Positions 44,333-55,919 are shown, counted from the stretch's first letter. The stretch: DNA of 64,000 nt from Perognathus longimembris pacificus (GCF_023159225.1 NC_063171.1:38285378-38349377), one strand, 5' to 3'. Notes: generated by a model from the sequence alone, not told the origin. Program-made: numbers and translations.

Positions 44333-44572
44333 GCCAGGCACCAGTAGCTCACACCTATAACCCTAGTTCCTCAGGAGGCTGAGATCTGAGGATCATGGTT
44401 CAAAGCCAGCCCAGGCTGAAATAGTCCCTGTGAGACTTTTATCTACCAAAAACAAAAACCCCAGAAGTGGCACTATGGCTCAAAGTGGTAGAGCCCTCGC
44501 CTTGAGCAAAAGAGCTTGGGGATAGTGCCCAGGCCCTCAGGCCAAGCCCCATATCCAAAAATTTAAAACAAA
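44333..44572 (+). repeat. 7SL/B1-like head + Geo composite SINE with perfect TSD
   Basis: Starts GCCAGGCACCAGTAGCTCAC and ends in an A-rich tail. Identical 13-bp duplication AAACTAGTAAAAG at 44320-44332 and 44573-44585. This proves the composite moved as one unit. Confidence 0.96.
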
Positions 44573-44639
44573 AAACTAGTAAAAGATAGAGCCAGGTTTT
44601 GAACCTACTGCCTGAATGTAAAATCTCTGCCTCTCTTTC

Positions 44640-44850
44640 ATCTGCTCTGTTTCACAGCCTCTTACCTCTGCTATGAGGCTTGTGTGCTGTGCCTCGTGGA
44701 GTTTGTCAGTCTCTGTCTCCCCTGTCAGATGTAGGGTTAGGAGATGTTTCTTTGTGTCTGTATTCCCAGAGGTCCAACCCAGAGAGAGGATAATGGGATC
44801 TCAATAAAGGTGGTTAGTGGAACAAACTCACAAGTGAGCCAGTGAATGAA
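44640..44850 (+). repeat. L2 3' end-like fragment
   Basis: TGTATTCCCAGAGGTCCAAC, GATCTCAATAAAGGTGGTTA and GTGAATGAATGAAC follow the L2 terminus. Confidence 0.5.
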
Positions 44851-46269
44851 TGAACAGACTAAGGATGATGACATCACTCCTCCAGATCTGAGCAGGAATG
44901 GGGGAACTGTTCAGAGGGAAATTACCCCGGGGAGGCCCAGTCCCAGGCTCTCAGCAGGAGAAGCCTCTGTGCGCCAACTGTCACCTCTCTTTGGAGCTCT
45001 GCTTTAGAAGCGCATCAACAGCCACAAGGAGATGGCATGGTTGCCAAAAAACAGAAAGCCAAACACATCAAAACAAACCAAATAAACCTAACAACAACAC
45101 CCACAGGTGACAAGCACAGTTCCCTGTGCAGAACCAGACAGACACATGTGCCGCCTTCTGAGACCTTCCTCTGAGACCAACACACCAACCCAGGTAGCAA
45201 CATGAAGACCATTCGGAGAGAAGGTCTCAAAATAGACACTGACACCATGCATGGCCAGACTATTCACATCAGAGGCCCAAGAGGACACAGGAAGGGGTGG
45301 AGAGGATCAGGGAACAACCATGCTCAGACAATAGGGTCCCCACTAGAAGAGTGGGTGTGCGGACAACTGGAGAGCCTGGAGGAAAACCCAGCGGGATGAC
45401 CTGGTGTGAGTGTGGGGCCTATGACGACTACGTGCAGACGCACTCGTCCTGGCCCCGGTCTCTAAGCCCGCTGAGCTCCCACATCCCGCTCAGCCCTCGC
45501 TGCTCTCATGTCCTCCTGCCCTGAGTCTCGAGCCAATGCTGCTAATTGTTTTCTCTACTGGCCAACTGGTGGGAACGAGGGGCCATAAAGGAAGCGAACA
45601 GCACATGCTGTGCATCCAGCAATTTTACTGTTGGCAATTTGATACAGAAAAATAAAATGAGGACAGAGCTGCAGGGTCAGTAAAGGGAAGTATATTTCCA
45701 AGCGATTTTCCTTTTTACTGCTGAGCCGTCAGGGCTCCTCTTCATGGACAATTCTACAGCCAGCCAGCCAGACACAGGCACTGTCAGCAAAGTCCAAGCA
45801 TTTATGATGCAAGACCAGGCAGGCTGGGCCTGAGGAGGGGTGGTAACAGAATGGCATGGTCTCCCTGCTGGAAGGGACAATGGAGGTCACCTTGTCCACG
45901 CTCCCTCTCAATCAGGAGGCCCTGTCCACTGTGCTCAGCATGTGGGCCCTGCAGGCTCTTCCTGAATCTCCGGGGCTGCAGGACTTCCTGCCTCATGAAG
46001 CACTTGCCATTTGCCGACAGCTCTGATATTACGGTCTGATATTATAGTCTCTAGGACTCGTGTATCCACAATGGATTGAGGTCCCTACTATGTGCCACTC
46101 TTCTATAGTCCATCATAGTTCCTGAAGCTAGGAGAAATCCCAGGATTTCTCACTTCTGCCCAGACCCTCTGGTACACTATGTGCACTCAATTTTCAGTTT
46201 GTGAGATTGCTGAATATTTGGAATCATTTCTTCTATTGTACACCAAGAAGCGTTTCTTAAAAGAGAAGA
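44851..46269. other. Unique intronic sequence with a CpG-enriched patch
   Basis: 45350-45540 has roughly ten CpGs (GACGACTACGTGCAGACGCA), unusually many for this CpG-poor intron. 45600-45720 is non-repetitive and AT-balanced. No protein recognised in the overlapping open frames. Confidence 0.4.
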
Positions 46270-46500
46270 CAAAGCTGGGTATGCCTATAACTGTAGCTAC
46301 AAAGGAGGCTGAGATCTGAGGATCCTGGTTCAATGCTAGCCCGAGGTAGAAAAGTCTGTCTCTCCAATTAACCTGCCAAACTCAAGTGATACAGCACAAG
46401 CCTTGAGAGGAAAAATAAAAAGCCTGATAAGAGTACAAGTCTCTGAGCTCAGGTACCAGGTACTCACACATGCACGCACACTGGTGCATGCACATTGGTG
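46270..46500 (+). repeat. 7SL/B1-like head + Geo composite SINE (old)
   Basis: AAGGAGGCTGAGATCTGAGG head, CTCCAATTAACCTGCCAAAC linker, and a truncated Geo half followed by a CACACA-rich tail (to about 46524). Confidence 0.85.
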
Positions 46501-46584
46501 CACACACACACACACACACACACTCAAAGGGACTGTTTTGTCTTCCACATCCAAACTACTTATTTATCCCTAATTACAAGTTCT

Positions 46585-46750
46585 AGTCAGACACTAGTGG
46601 CTCACACCATTAATCCTAGCTACTCAGTCTTATTTCCAGCCAAAAGTTGGAAGAGGAGGCATGGCTCAAGTAGTAAGGCACCAGCTTTAAGGGAAAAAGC
46701 TAAGCAAGAAGAGAGTAGACTCTAGTCAAGCCCTAGTTCTGGCACCAAAA
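46585..46750 (+). repeat. 7SL/B1-like head + Geo SINE, shortened
   Basis: CAGACACTAGTGGCTCACAC, then most of the head and linker are deleted before GGAGGCATGGCTCAAGTAGT and the Geo end. Confidence 0.82.
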
Positions 46751-47504
46751 TCAAACCCAAACAAAAGCAATTTAATTAGAGCTTCTTCTCCACAAATTGT
46801 CCCCTGTCCACCTCCAGCATACCACCTGACCCCTCCAGGTAGAGGAGGACAAAGCTCTCTACCTCCATCCTAGCTGGAATATCAAGGACTACAACAGTGC
46901 AGGGTACACAGTCGAAGACTATGTGAACACATGTCGCATTGAGAGCTAAATGGATGACATACAGTATGCAGCTCACACTGAAGAGAATAGGTAAGCCTTC
47001 TGCACAGAAATTGTTCTCCTCCCTCCCTCATCAACCATGTAGATGGGTGGCTGGCCCAAAGAGAGCCTTCTGGGAAAGTCTGTGGACACAGAGTCAGGTC
47101 CCTACTCAACTATAGCCACCAGCAACTGGCACATGAGTTCCTTCCCTTGTAGAGTTGATAAGTTTCTTCCTCATGAAGAAATGAGCATGAGAGGGAAGGG
47201 CCAACCAGACAGTCACCCAGGCTCAGCTCCGTGCCCTGTAAGCCAGTCATCTGCTCTGGCTCCCAAAGAGCTGAGAAGAGAAGCAAACATATTCCTCACA
47301 CACTCAGGATGACAAAGAGGCAACGGTTACCTGGGAACCACAGTGAGGTGAGGAGAGCTTAGATGAGTGTGAGGAGTACGTGGAATGCTATGAAGTCCAC
47401 TAGAAGGTGCTCCCAGGGCATGGCTGTATGTGGCTTGGAAGGAAAAATGGGATACGAAAGCTGAGGGTCACTTTGGAGAGAAAACATAGAAAGATGCAGC
47501 AGCT
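46751..47504. other. Intronic sequence, nothing recognised
   Basis: No confident repeat or exon. Open frames here have no recognisable protein. Confidence 0.4.
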
Positions 47505-47605
47505 TGGCCAAGGTTCAATCCTAGTCACTGGCACCCGTGGGACTTGAACCCAGGTATCCAGGACTCTGGCTCTGAGCATATCACTCCATCACACCTGTGG
47601 GCCCC
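47505..47605 (-). repeat. MIR fragment
   Basis: GGGACTTGAACCCAGGTATC, 'CAGGACTCTGGCTCTGAGCA' and 'ATCACTCCATCACACC' are the reversed MIR 5' half (tRNA-like box B). Confidence 0.7.
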
Positions 47606-48929
47606 ATGGTGTATCCTCTAGAATTTATCTGCAACAGAGAAGTAAAGTATGGATACTTTCAAAGACACAGCTGAGACGACCCCAGACCGACCTGATGGGA
47701 GTTCAAGGCAGACCTGCCAATGCACCGAGCTACATCAAGGCCACACAGCCCAGCTGCCTGTCACCTTCACTCCACTGTGACTGCCCTCATCGGGTCTCTT
47801 TGCCCTCGCCGTCTTTTTGTTTCCCTCCAGACAACTTGCTATCCACTCCAGATCATCCTCTCTTGCTCTCTCAAAAGCCAGGGAATCGGAAAGCTGTCAG
47901 CTGTCAGGAGGCCTCAGACTTCACCCAGCCCAACTCCTCCTTTGAGAACAAAAGTCCTCAGCCCTAGTGGGAGTCAGGAGTCCATCCCCTCCATCAAGCC
48001 ACTGCCCTCTCACGAGCTGGGCCTCCTCCACACACTCAATGAACTCAGTCCATGAACTCAGTCACTCTCCTTCCTGTAGGCCCTGCCTACATCTTGGGCA
48101 CACCAAAATCCCTCCCTGATTGTGCCCACTCTCCACACCCCTCGCCCTTCCTAGTAACAACAAGCTACCCAATGGGCTTCTATCACTAGCACACATGTCC
48201 CATCATGAACCAGTCTCTAAAGAAGCTGTGTGTCCTTCATCCCAAATGACTCACTAACCCCTCCCCCCTAAATTGTCCACTATGACCATAGAACACCAGC
48301 TGACCCGCTTGCTTGGTGTGGCAAGCTCATCACGGTACCCATCTGAATGAGTCACAACCAGAACCTAAGTCTGAAACAATAATAAACAACTGAATGAATA
48401 AATAGACAATCTGAAATTCCTCGCTCTGACTCTGCTCCAGGGGGCGCCAACTGCACTGTAGTCTACATGACTCATGGCCCTTGATTTGCAGTGTCAAGGC
48501 CCAAGATCCCTTCCATATCAAAAACCAAACAAACCATAAGGCTTTAGGATTATTCCTAGTATCCGTTGGTCTTGTGGCTGGTTTAGGGAAGTATCTGTTC
48601 ACACTTTGGTTATCAGCATGGCCTGAGATCTGAGGACTCACATGAATAAATCTGTACCTTGGCTCCATGTGTTTCTCTAAGGCTTTGTAGGTTTCTGGCA
48701 CTTTGGAGTGGGGTAAACTGGCTTTTAAGGGGCAAAAAAACATGTTTCTCTCAAATTATTGGCATTACTGTTATTTTGATATAGGCTGTGGCTAAAATTG
48801 CCAAGGTGTCATTAGCCACAGGGTCAATTTGTAGCTGGGACATGGCCTGTCTCTCAATTGTGACAGAGGCTCTCTGAGAGATCGCCAGCTATTAAAAACA
48901 AACAAACAAAAAAAAAAAAAACACCCAGG
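47606..48929. other. Intronic sequence with a 10-bp palindromic pair
   Basis: Partly C/T-rich (47700-48250). At 48786-48821 CTGTGGCTAA and its exact complement TTAGCCACAG flank a 16-nt spacer. No repeat family recognised. Confidence 0.45.
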
Positions 48930-49085
48930 ACTTGAGCGTCAGAGGCCTGAGTTTGGATCTCAGCTCTACTTTTCATTTCTCTGGTCTTAACACCTCACCC
49001 AGAAAATGGGGTTAGTAATTCTTATTTAACAGAGCTCTATGAGAATTAAGTTAAGTGGGTCAACAGTAAGTAGGATAGAATAACT
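48930..49085 (+). repeat. MIR
   Basis: GCCTGAGTTTGGATCTCAGC, 'CAGAAAATGGGGTTAGTAAT', 'GAGAATTAAGTTAAGTGGGT' in forward MIR order. Confidence 0.75.
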
Positions 49086-49779
49086 AGCAGTGTGGATAGT
49101 CACTATATATTCATTCTCTCCCCCTTGATTTCTCTCCTGTCTCTGTATGTGCCACTCTTGGTATGCAGGGCAGAGGCCTGTCTCAGTCTCAATGTCCTTG
49201 CTCCTCTCCACACAAGGGAAGAAGGATGCCAGAGAAGAGGGCAGAATGCTCTGCAGTTCTTCCTGCCAAGTGCCACCAGTCCAGTTGTGACTGTACATCA
49301 TCATATAGCACCTGGACCTCCCTTCTTGCTGATACTGCCTGGGGCACCAGTCCCAAGGGGTTTCTTTCTATATGGAAAAAAAAAAGCCAATGGATGGTGA
49401 GTAACTGATCCCCTAAAAGAGGCCAGAAGGGCACCTGAATACTTAGCCAGGAGGCAGCTGAGGGATGGCCCAACCCACTCCTGCTTCAGTTCTAAGGTTC
49501 CAAAATCTGATATACCCAAGGAAGTAGAAGAAAGGCAAAAAAACAAACAAACAAAAAAAAAACCAAAATGGTGTTTAAATAGACACAAGTTACACACACA
49601 TTCTCATGTAGATATATACAACCAGTCTAATATACAGAATATTAAATGTGAGCTTTCCTTAGTGTGCTTCAATTTCTCTCGGAGAAAGAAAAAAAACAAC
49701 AAACCCTACTCATTTATTTAGGCTTCAAATCCCCAAACATTTTCACTCTAGCTACCTAAATTATAAATCGCCCACAGAG

Positions 49780-49960
49780 TGCCCTGTCCCTCCTCTACAA
49801 ACTATGCAATCGCATTTGATGAGCAGATAATTCACAGATCACTTTCACCTCCACTTTATGTTTAGAACTATGAAAACTCAGCCCTAGGAAACAGAATCTC
49901 AGAAGTTCCATGACTGCCCCTAAGGTCTCGTACCTGGTGGGAGACTATGAATTTGATCCT
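49780..49960 (-). repeat. MIR fragment
   Basis: Reversed order 'GAAAACTCAGCCCTAGGAAA', 'CTAAGGTCTCGTACCTGGTG'. Moderately convincing. Confidence 0.5.
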
Positions 49961-50335
49961 TGCTATAGTTTGAACTTGAAATGTCTCTCAAACTCCCTTT
50001 GTTGAAGGCTTTGTCCTCCTTTTTGGTGCTATTGGGAAGTGCTGGAATGTTTAGGAGATGGGACCTAGTGAGAGGAAGCTTAGGTCCTTAGGGCTACCTC
50101 TTTGAAGGCGTTATTGGGATATTGGTTCATCATCTTCCTCCCTCTTTCCAGATGTCACCAGTTGCCCAGATCCCTCTAAATGAACTCCTGCCATGATATA
50201 CTGCCTTACCATAGGCCCAGAAGCAATGGTGCCAACCCACCAGACTTAAAACCTCCAAACTTGTGAGCCAAAACAAACCTTTCCTTTCCTTTATTTATTT
50301 TCCTTTATTTTCTCTGTATGTCTTGCTGACTTTTT
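49961..50335 (+). repeat. MaLR-like LTR (MST/MLT1 type), second copy
   Basis: TGCTATAGTTTGAACTTGAA start, 'GGTGCTATTGGGAAGTGCTG', 'CATGATATACTGCCTTACCA', 'GTGAGCCAAAACAAACCTTT'. Same layout as 38822-39180. Confidence 0.6.
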
Positions 50336-50438
50336 AACTCTGTTGTCGTCTCAGCAGACCCAGTTCTCCTAGTTATTATCACATACCCATGTCCTTTCAT
50401 TTAATTTTGTCCTATCTTGTGTGTGTGTATGTGTGTTT

Positions 50439-50538
50439 GTTTGAGATAAGGCCTCACTATGTAGCCCAGGCCAGCTTCCAATCCCTGTCTCAGCCTCCCA
50501 AGTGCTAGAATTACAGACACATACTACCATACCCAGCT
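50439..50538 (-). repeat. B1 SINE (plain 7SL-derived monomer)
   Basis: Plus text GAGATAAGGCCTCACTATGT, 'AGCCCAGGCCAGCTTCCAAT', 'CAGCCTCCCAAGTGCTAGAA', then a CCATACCCAGC end is a reversed B1. Unlike the composites it has the ordinary B1 3' half and no Geo unit. Confidence 0.85.
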
Positions 50539-50553
50539 TATTTGTGCTTGTTT

Positions 50554-50554
<1 letters not shown>

Positions 50555-50608
<54 letters not shown>
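50555..50608. repeat. (AC)n microsatellite
   Basis: About 26 AC units just beyond the 5' end of the reversed B1. Confidence 0.96.
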
Positions 50609-50609
<1 letters not shown>

Positions 50610-51014
50610 CAACATAAATTCTCTCCCCAAGTTAACTAGGAGCCCATAAAAGACAAAAACTAAAACTTCTTGTCTTCCCACTTTGCCCTCAGAGAGTTAC
50701 CAGTACCAGAGGTGCACTGCCAGGCCACAAAGATTCCCAGAAGTCCCCCAGCCATTCAGACTCAACAGACAAGTGCTGCATACCTGCAGGATATAAACAC
50801 CCTGTTTTCTGATGGGAAAATGAATGGCTCTAAAAGGTGAGGATGAGGGACAAATAGCAATTGAATCGGGGGTTTCAAGAGAATATATCAAGATATACTC
50901 TCTTTCCATTTCCACATTACCCCTAAGGCTGAAGGGGACACTGCTCCATATCTAAAGTATCACAGGGAGGTACAAGTCCATTACAGTTTTGGGGGGAAAA
51001 AATTAAAAAGGAAT

Positions 51015-51225
51015 ATTCTGGGCAATAGTGGCTCACGCCTATAATTCTAGTTACTCAGGAGGCTGTGATCTGAGGATCAAGGTTCAAAGTCAGCCCAGGC
51101 AGAAAAGTCTATGAGATTCTTATGTCCAATTAACTTCAAAATAGTGGAAGTAGAGCTGTGTGATAGAGAAAAGCTCAAGGATGGCACCCAGGCCCTGAGT
51201 TCAAGTTCCAGGACTGACACAAAAA
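51015..51225 (+). repeat. 7SL/B1-like head + Geo composite SINE
   Basis: GGGCAATAGTGGCTCACGCC head, TTATGTCCAATTAACTTC linker, Geo half with a box A deletion, ending TTCAAGTTCCAGGACTGAC. Confidence 0.9.
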
Positions 51226-51241
51226 ATTTAACTGTCCAAGC

Positions 51242-51242
51242 C

Positions 51243-51318
<76 letters not shown>

Positions 51319-51319
51319 A
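51242..51319. repeat. (GT)n then (GA)n compound microsatellite
   Basis: About 29 GT units with one AT interruption, then about 10 GA units. Confidence 0.96.
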
Positions 51320-52059
51320 CAGGAAGAAAGAGGTAGAACAGGTGGGAGGATACAGGTATGCCATCAAAGAAGCAAAGCTAGAAGAACTGAAGGGAACTTT
51401 CCTACTTATTATTCTATATTAGGGACGACATCCCACCATTTGTTTCCCATTACAGCCTTCAATTCCCTTCTTGTTCAGGGGACCTGAAGCACAGAGCTGG
51501 CTTGCTGATTGGTTCAAGTTTAATTCATTTGTGTAATATCCCTGTTCTGAACGATGTCTAATTAACACTTTTGTTGGGGGGAATAAAACCTCCCATAATC
51601 ATTAATGAATGGGGGAGGGGAGGGGAAGCTTTCTCAGGCAGCAGGCTCCAGTCTATGGGGCTCTTTGCTGGCTCCATCTTAGAGATGTCTTAATAATGGG
51701 ACTACTGCTCACTTTGGACTGGAATAAGCAGGTGGAGCTGAGACGGGATGGGATGTTCAGAGGTACATAAGTCAGCATTCACACCCAGAGGCCAGGATCT
51801 GAATTCTGGATGTGAAATCCAGAGAAAGGGTGCAGACCTGGACAGCTCCCCCCAAGCAGGGCAAGACCATGCTCTCCTAGCTTCGGGGGAAAAAATTCCA
51901 AGTATGAATCTACTTCTTTCTGGACTTCTCCCCAGCCCCCAGCCCCCTCCACAAGGCCTTGTGGGGAGAAATAATGCCATAGATTTGTGTATACTTTCAC
52001 TATTTGCTTTCTAAAATGACTTTCTGAAGGTGAGTTCATAACTCTTTTGAGGACAGAGA
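51320..52059. other. Unique intronic sequence, candidate conserved element
   Basis: 51530-51720 is non-repetitive with several homeobox-type sites (TCTAATTAACAC, ATCATTAATGAATG) and a SOX-like ACAAAAG in reverse. Unverified. Confidence 0.4.
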
Positions 52060-52160
52060 ACACAAACCCTACTGAATAGACAAAAAAGATGAAGTGCAGA
52101 GAAATAGAAGTACTCACCCAAGGTTATAAAGCTAAAACCCAAGGGTAGAACCCAGATCTT
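52060..52160 (-). repeat. MIR fragment
   Basis: AAGTACTCACCCAAGGTTAT, 'AAAGCTAAAACCCAAGGGTA' and GAACCCAGATCT fit a reversed MIR core. Confidence 0.55.
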
Positions 52161-52162
52161 TT

Positions 52163-52400
52163 TTTCTTTTTTCAGTGCCAGTACTGTGGCTTGAACTCAG
52201 GGCCTGAGAGGTCTTAGCAACTTCACTAAAGGTTGGCACTCTATTACTTGAGCCACAGCTTCATTTCTGGCTTTTTTGCTTGTTAATTAAGAGATACAAA
52301 TCTCAAGACCTTCCTACCCAGGCTGGTTTCAAACACCAGCCCTCAGATCTCAGCCTCCTGAGTATCTAAGATTACAGATGTGAGCCACCAGGGCCCAGTT
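52163..52400 (-). repeat. 7SL/B1-like head + Geo composite SINE
   Basis: Geo half (CTTGAACTCAGGGCCTGAGA), GTTAATTAAGAGATACAAAT linker, reversed head ending CCACCAGGGCCCAG. Flanks CAGATCTTTTT and TAGATCTTCTG may be a TSD. Confidence 0.92.
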
Positions 52401-53059
52401 TCTAGATCTTCTGACTCTGAACCCAGAGCTTCCTAGAGAGCAGGTGTGGGCTTGCGAATTACTGAGCACATTCTCTTGCTCTCCTGGGAAGTCCCATGGA
52501 GCTAAAGGTATAAAGGTATGCTGAAGGTATAAAGCATGCATTGGGATGGTTCAGACCCAGGCTTCTAGTCACAGAAAAATCACCTAAAATTCTGTGCAAG
52601 AGTCTGAACGGCATGTGGATGGGAGGAGTGAAGAAAGTATAGAGGACCCATCACTTCGTACAAAGTCAAGAGTCTAAGGCCTCAAAGTCATAAGACTCAG
52701 CAACTTGGGGGCCCATCTTTCTGCCTTCTACTGTGAAATGTGGAATATGATAGGCTGGGGTGCTGATAGGAGGACTTGGGTTCTAATCTCAACATGTTCA
52801 TCTATTCAGATAGGTAAAATTAGGGTAAATTAAAGCCCTCTTGGGGCTTTAACTCTCATACCTGAAAGGCAAAGATCATCACTCTGCCTCGCCTAGAACA
52901 CTGGGATTTTGTGAGGTCCAAAATACATAAATGTAAAAGAAATATGGCTAGAAGACAGCAATAATAAAGAGTTATCTTCACTGCTCACCCTTTGGCATTA
53001 TTTGAATTTCATACCATTTGCATTACTTTCTTAAAAAAATAAAAATTAAAGAATTCAAC
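52401..53059. other. Intronic sequence, nothing recognised
   Basis: No confident repeat or exon in this AT-leaning stretch. Confidence 0.4.
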
Positions 53060-53275
53060 AAGACCACATTAAGCCATCAGGTTACAGAGTGCTTTACGAA
53101 TGCAATCTCACTTAATTCTCTGAACAGCCCTGCAAGGTAGAGATAATTTCTCCAATTGCATAGGAGGCAAGTTGTGCTCGGAAAGCTCAGGTAAAGTCTT
53201 CCGATGTGGTGAATTGACTTAGCAGGTCTAGGATTAAACTTTGTATCTTTCTGATTGCAGAGTTGCTACTTGGTA
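53060..53275 (-). repeat. MIR
   Basis: Full reversed order: AGTGCTTTACGAATGCAATC, 'GAACAGCCCTGCAAGGTAGA', 'TAGCAGGTCTAGGATTAAAC'. Confidence 0.75.
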
Positions 53276-53507
53276 CTTTCTCTCTCTCATATATTACAGG
53301 TGCTCATTTTACCTCATAAAAGCCCAGTGTTAAAGAGATAAACTTGATGTATATTGGAGGAGAATAAATTACAGTATATTGCTACAGGAGGGCTAAAAGT
53401 TTCACCATCATTATCTAAATATAGGACTCTCATAACTACTTGCCTTACAACCAACCCAATTGTGCACTGGCTGCCGAAGAAAACTATCAAAAAAGAAGTG
53501 TGTGTTT

Positions 53508-53568
53508 TATATATATATATATATATATGTATATTATATATATACACACACATGCACACAGGCGCGCG

Positions 53569-53608
<40 letters not shown>
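53508..53608. repeat. Compound (TA)n-(CA)n-(GC)n-(CA)n tract
   Basis: Nearly unbroken alternating purine-pyrimidine sequence, including 8 GC units at 53562-53577 flanked by CA. Classical Z-DNA-forming composition and a likely mutation and assembly hot spot. Confidence 0.96.
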
Positions 53609-53609
<1 letters not shown>

Positions 53610-53739
53610 GCTTTTGTTATAGCTAGAGGGAGTGAGAATTAGAATGGTCATTGCAAATGTACTCCCGGGGTCTGGCACTGTGGAGATCTGCTCCGGCAGC
53701 TTAGCCACGGTTGTACATTCTGTTCTGCCTCTAGAATGC

Positions 53740-53965
53740 ACATATCCTGACCTTGCACAGTCTTGTCAATTCTTAGCTGTCTGTTCATATTAAGTTATTG
53801 TTTTGTATTCTGTTGCTTACCTGTCCCATACAGGTAGATCAATGTCTATGCCTCTGGCTAAGACGGCAGCTCCTAGAGGGCAAGGGCTGGGCCATACAAA
53901 TCTCCTCCCTTGGTGCCCCCACAAAGTCAGACACAACTAGGAGTTTAACAAAGACTTGAGCTGAT
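53740..53965 (+). repeat. L2 3' end-like fragment
   Basis: GCAGCTCCTAGAGGGCAAGG and GGAGTTTAACAAAGACTTGA fit the L2 terminus; diverged. Confidence 0.5.
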
Positions 53966-54069
53966 GATCACAAAGATAAAGGTCATTTATTTCAACTTAA
54001 GGGAAATAAGACCTCCTCCGGGTAGGGTAATTTTCAGTGTTATTTCAGTGGAACACCCACTAACACCAG

Positions 54070-54265
54070 AGAAAGGTCAGGGTCTGCATCCTGGCTTTAC
54101 CTGGCTCTATCTAGATCTAGAGCAAGAGAATTGGCCCCTAGTAATCATCAGTTTGCTCACCTTCAAGATGGAGATGATATCTACTTCACAGGACTGTAAT
54201 GAAAAAATAAACAAAGGGCTTGGAAATTCTAGTATGTAGGAAAGCATTACATATCAGTTAGTTTT
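54070..54265 (+). repeat. MIR
   Basis: GCATCCTGGCTTTACCTGGC, 'CAGTTTGCTCACCTTCAAGA', 'GATATCTACTTCACAGGACT' in MIR order. Confidence 0.7.
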
Positions 54266-54279
54266 AAAAGGAAAAACAG

Positions 54280-54463
54280 GTTGGGAATATGGCCTAGTGG
54301 CAAAGCGCTTGCCTTGTATACAAGAAGCCCTGGGTTCAAGTCCTCAGCACCACATATATAGAAAAAGCCAGAAGTGGCGCTGTAGCTCAAGTGGCACAGT
54401 ATTAGCCTTGGGCAAAAAGAAGCCAAGGACAGTGCTCAGGCCAAGTTCAAGCCCTAGGACTGG

Positions 54464-54497
<34 letters not shown>
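54280..54497 (+). repeat. IDL-Geo SINE
   Basis: Complete dimer from TTGGGAATATGGCCTAGTGG to a 17-A tail with AAAAGAAAAG variants. Flanks AAAAGGAAAAACA and AAAAGGTAAAACA. Confidence 0.94.
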
Positions 54498-54510
54498 GTA
54501 AAACAACAAC

Positions 54511-54575
54511 AGGGTCTAGGGTGTAGTTCAAAGATAAAGCACTCACCTAGCACCATGGGGCTTTATCTCCAATCC
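54511..54575 (+). repeat. ID-like monomer fragment
   Basis: TCTAGGGTGTAGTTCAAAGA, 'AAGCACTCACCTAGCACCAT', then 'CTTTATCTCCAATCC' keeps ID order but with a degraded box B. Confidence 0.55.
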
Positions 54576-54861
54576 TCCCTACCCTCTCACCAACAGAGAA
54601 AAATACATTTTAGAAATAACATCTTAGCAAGCCCCTCAGTGCTGCAGTATCCCAAAACTTATCACTAGCAAAACGACTCCTGGGCTGTCTATCCCCACCA
54701 ATAGACTCTGTCTTGCTCACGACAGCCTCGGTGCCTAGCCTAAGGCCTGGCACTGAGTCATCGGCAAATGCAATGAATACCTTCAGAGATCCTTAAAAAT
54801 CTGCTTTTACAAGGAAAAGTGGGATTTTTCACCCAGCTATAGAAACAACTGAAGAAAAAAG

Positions 54862-55095
54862 GAGCCAGGTGCCAGTGGCTCATACCTGTATCCTAGCTAC
54901 TTGGGAGGCTGAGATCTGAGGATCACAGTTCACAGCCGGCCCAGGCAAGAAGGTCCATGAGACTCTTACCCCCAATTAAGCACAGTAAAAGCGAGAAATG
55001 GTGCTATGCTGTGGCTCAAAGTGTTAGAGCGCTAGCCTTGAGCAAAGATCAGAGACAATGTCCAGACCCGGAGTTTAAGCCTCATGAGTGCAAAA
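54862..55095 (+). repeat. 7SL/B1-like head + Geo composite SINE
   Basis: GAGCCAGGTGCCAGTGGCTC start, complete linker and Geo half ending AAGCCTCATGAGTGC plus A tail. Confidence 0.94.
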
Positions 55096-55216
55096 AAATT
55101 AAGGCATAGCCCCGAATTGTTCCAAAATTTCACTGACATTGCATGAACCCATCTCTAGCCATGGGACACACCACACAGCCTGTACTCCCAAGTATTAGGG
55201 TGATTTAGGCTACAGA

Positions 55217-55438
55217 TCAGCCCTGTGCTGGTGGCTCATGTTTATAATCCTTAGCTACTTAGGAGACTGAGATCTGAGGAACTCATTTCTAAGTCAGCCC
55301 GGGCAGGAAAGTTCAGGAGAGAGTTATCTCCAGTTAACCACCAAAAAGCCAGAAGTGGTGAGATGGCTCAATAGATAGGGTGGAAAAAGCTAAGGGACAG
55401 GACCCAGGCTCTGAGTTCAAGCCCTAGTACCAGCACAG

Positions 55439-55486
<48 letters not shown>
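55217..55486 (+). repeat. 7SL/B1-like head + Geo composite SINE with (AC)n tail
   Basis: TGTGCTGGTGGCTCATGTTT head and Geo half ending TTCAAGCCCTAGTACC; the tail is about 23 AC units (55441-55486). Confidence 0.93.
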
Positions 55487-55488
<2 letters not shown>

Positions 55489-55919
55489 AGTAACAGACCA
55501 GCTCATGCCTGAGTTTGAGGACTCAGCACTGAGGAGACTCTAAGCAGGTAGACAAGGCCAATCAAGTCACGGCTCTGCAGGAGCTTTGTGACAGGTTGTA
55601 TAGGAGGTGACAGTCAAGGGTTGATGGTGGAGAGAACAGCCTACAGATCAGGCCCTATGGCTAGGAATGAAGGGTAGATGGTAGGAAGGGGAATATTAGA
55701 ACAGCATTGATAAAATCCTCATGGGAGGATAGGGGACAGAGGGCAGGGGATGGGGTAAAGAGGGGTCTTTTTTGAAGTGATCTCTAGATTCACACTGGTT
55801 CCTTGGGCATTCTCCTTGAAGATTTCTCTAGCTATCCTAACAAAAAGGAATCTGACCTTGCTTTGAGCTTCTTGGCTATGGTATTCACTTGGGGATTCAC
55901 TATTTATTACTTAGAGAGA
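55487..55919. other. Intronic sequence, nothing recognised
   Basis: No confident repeat or exon. Confidence 0.4.
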
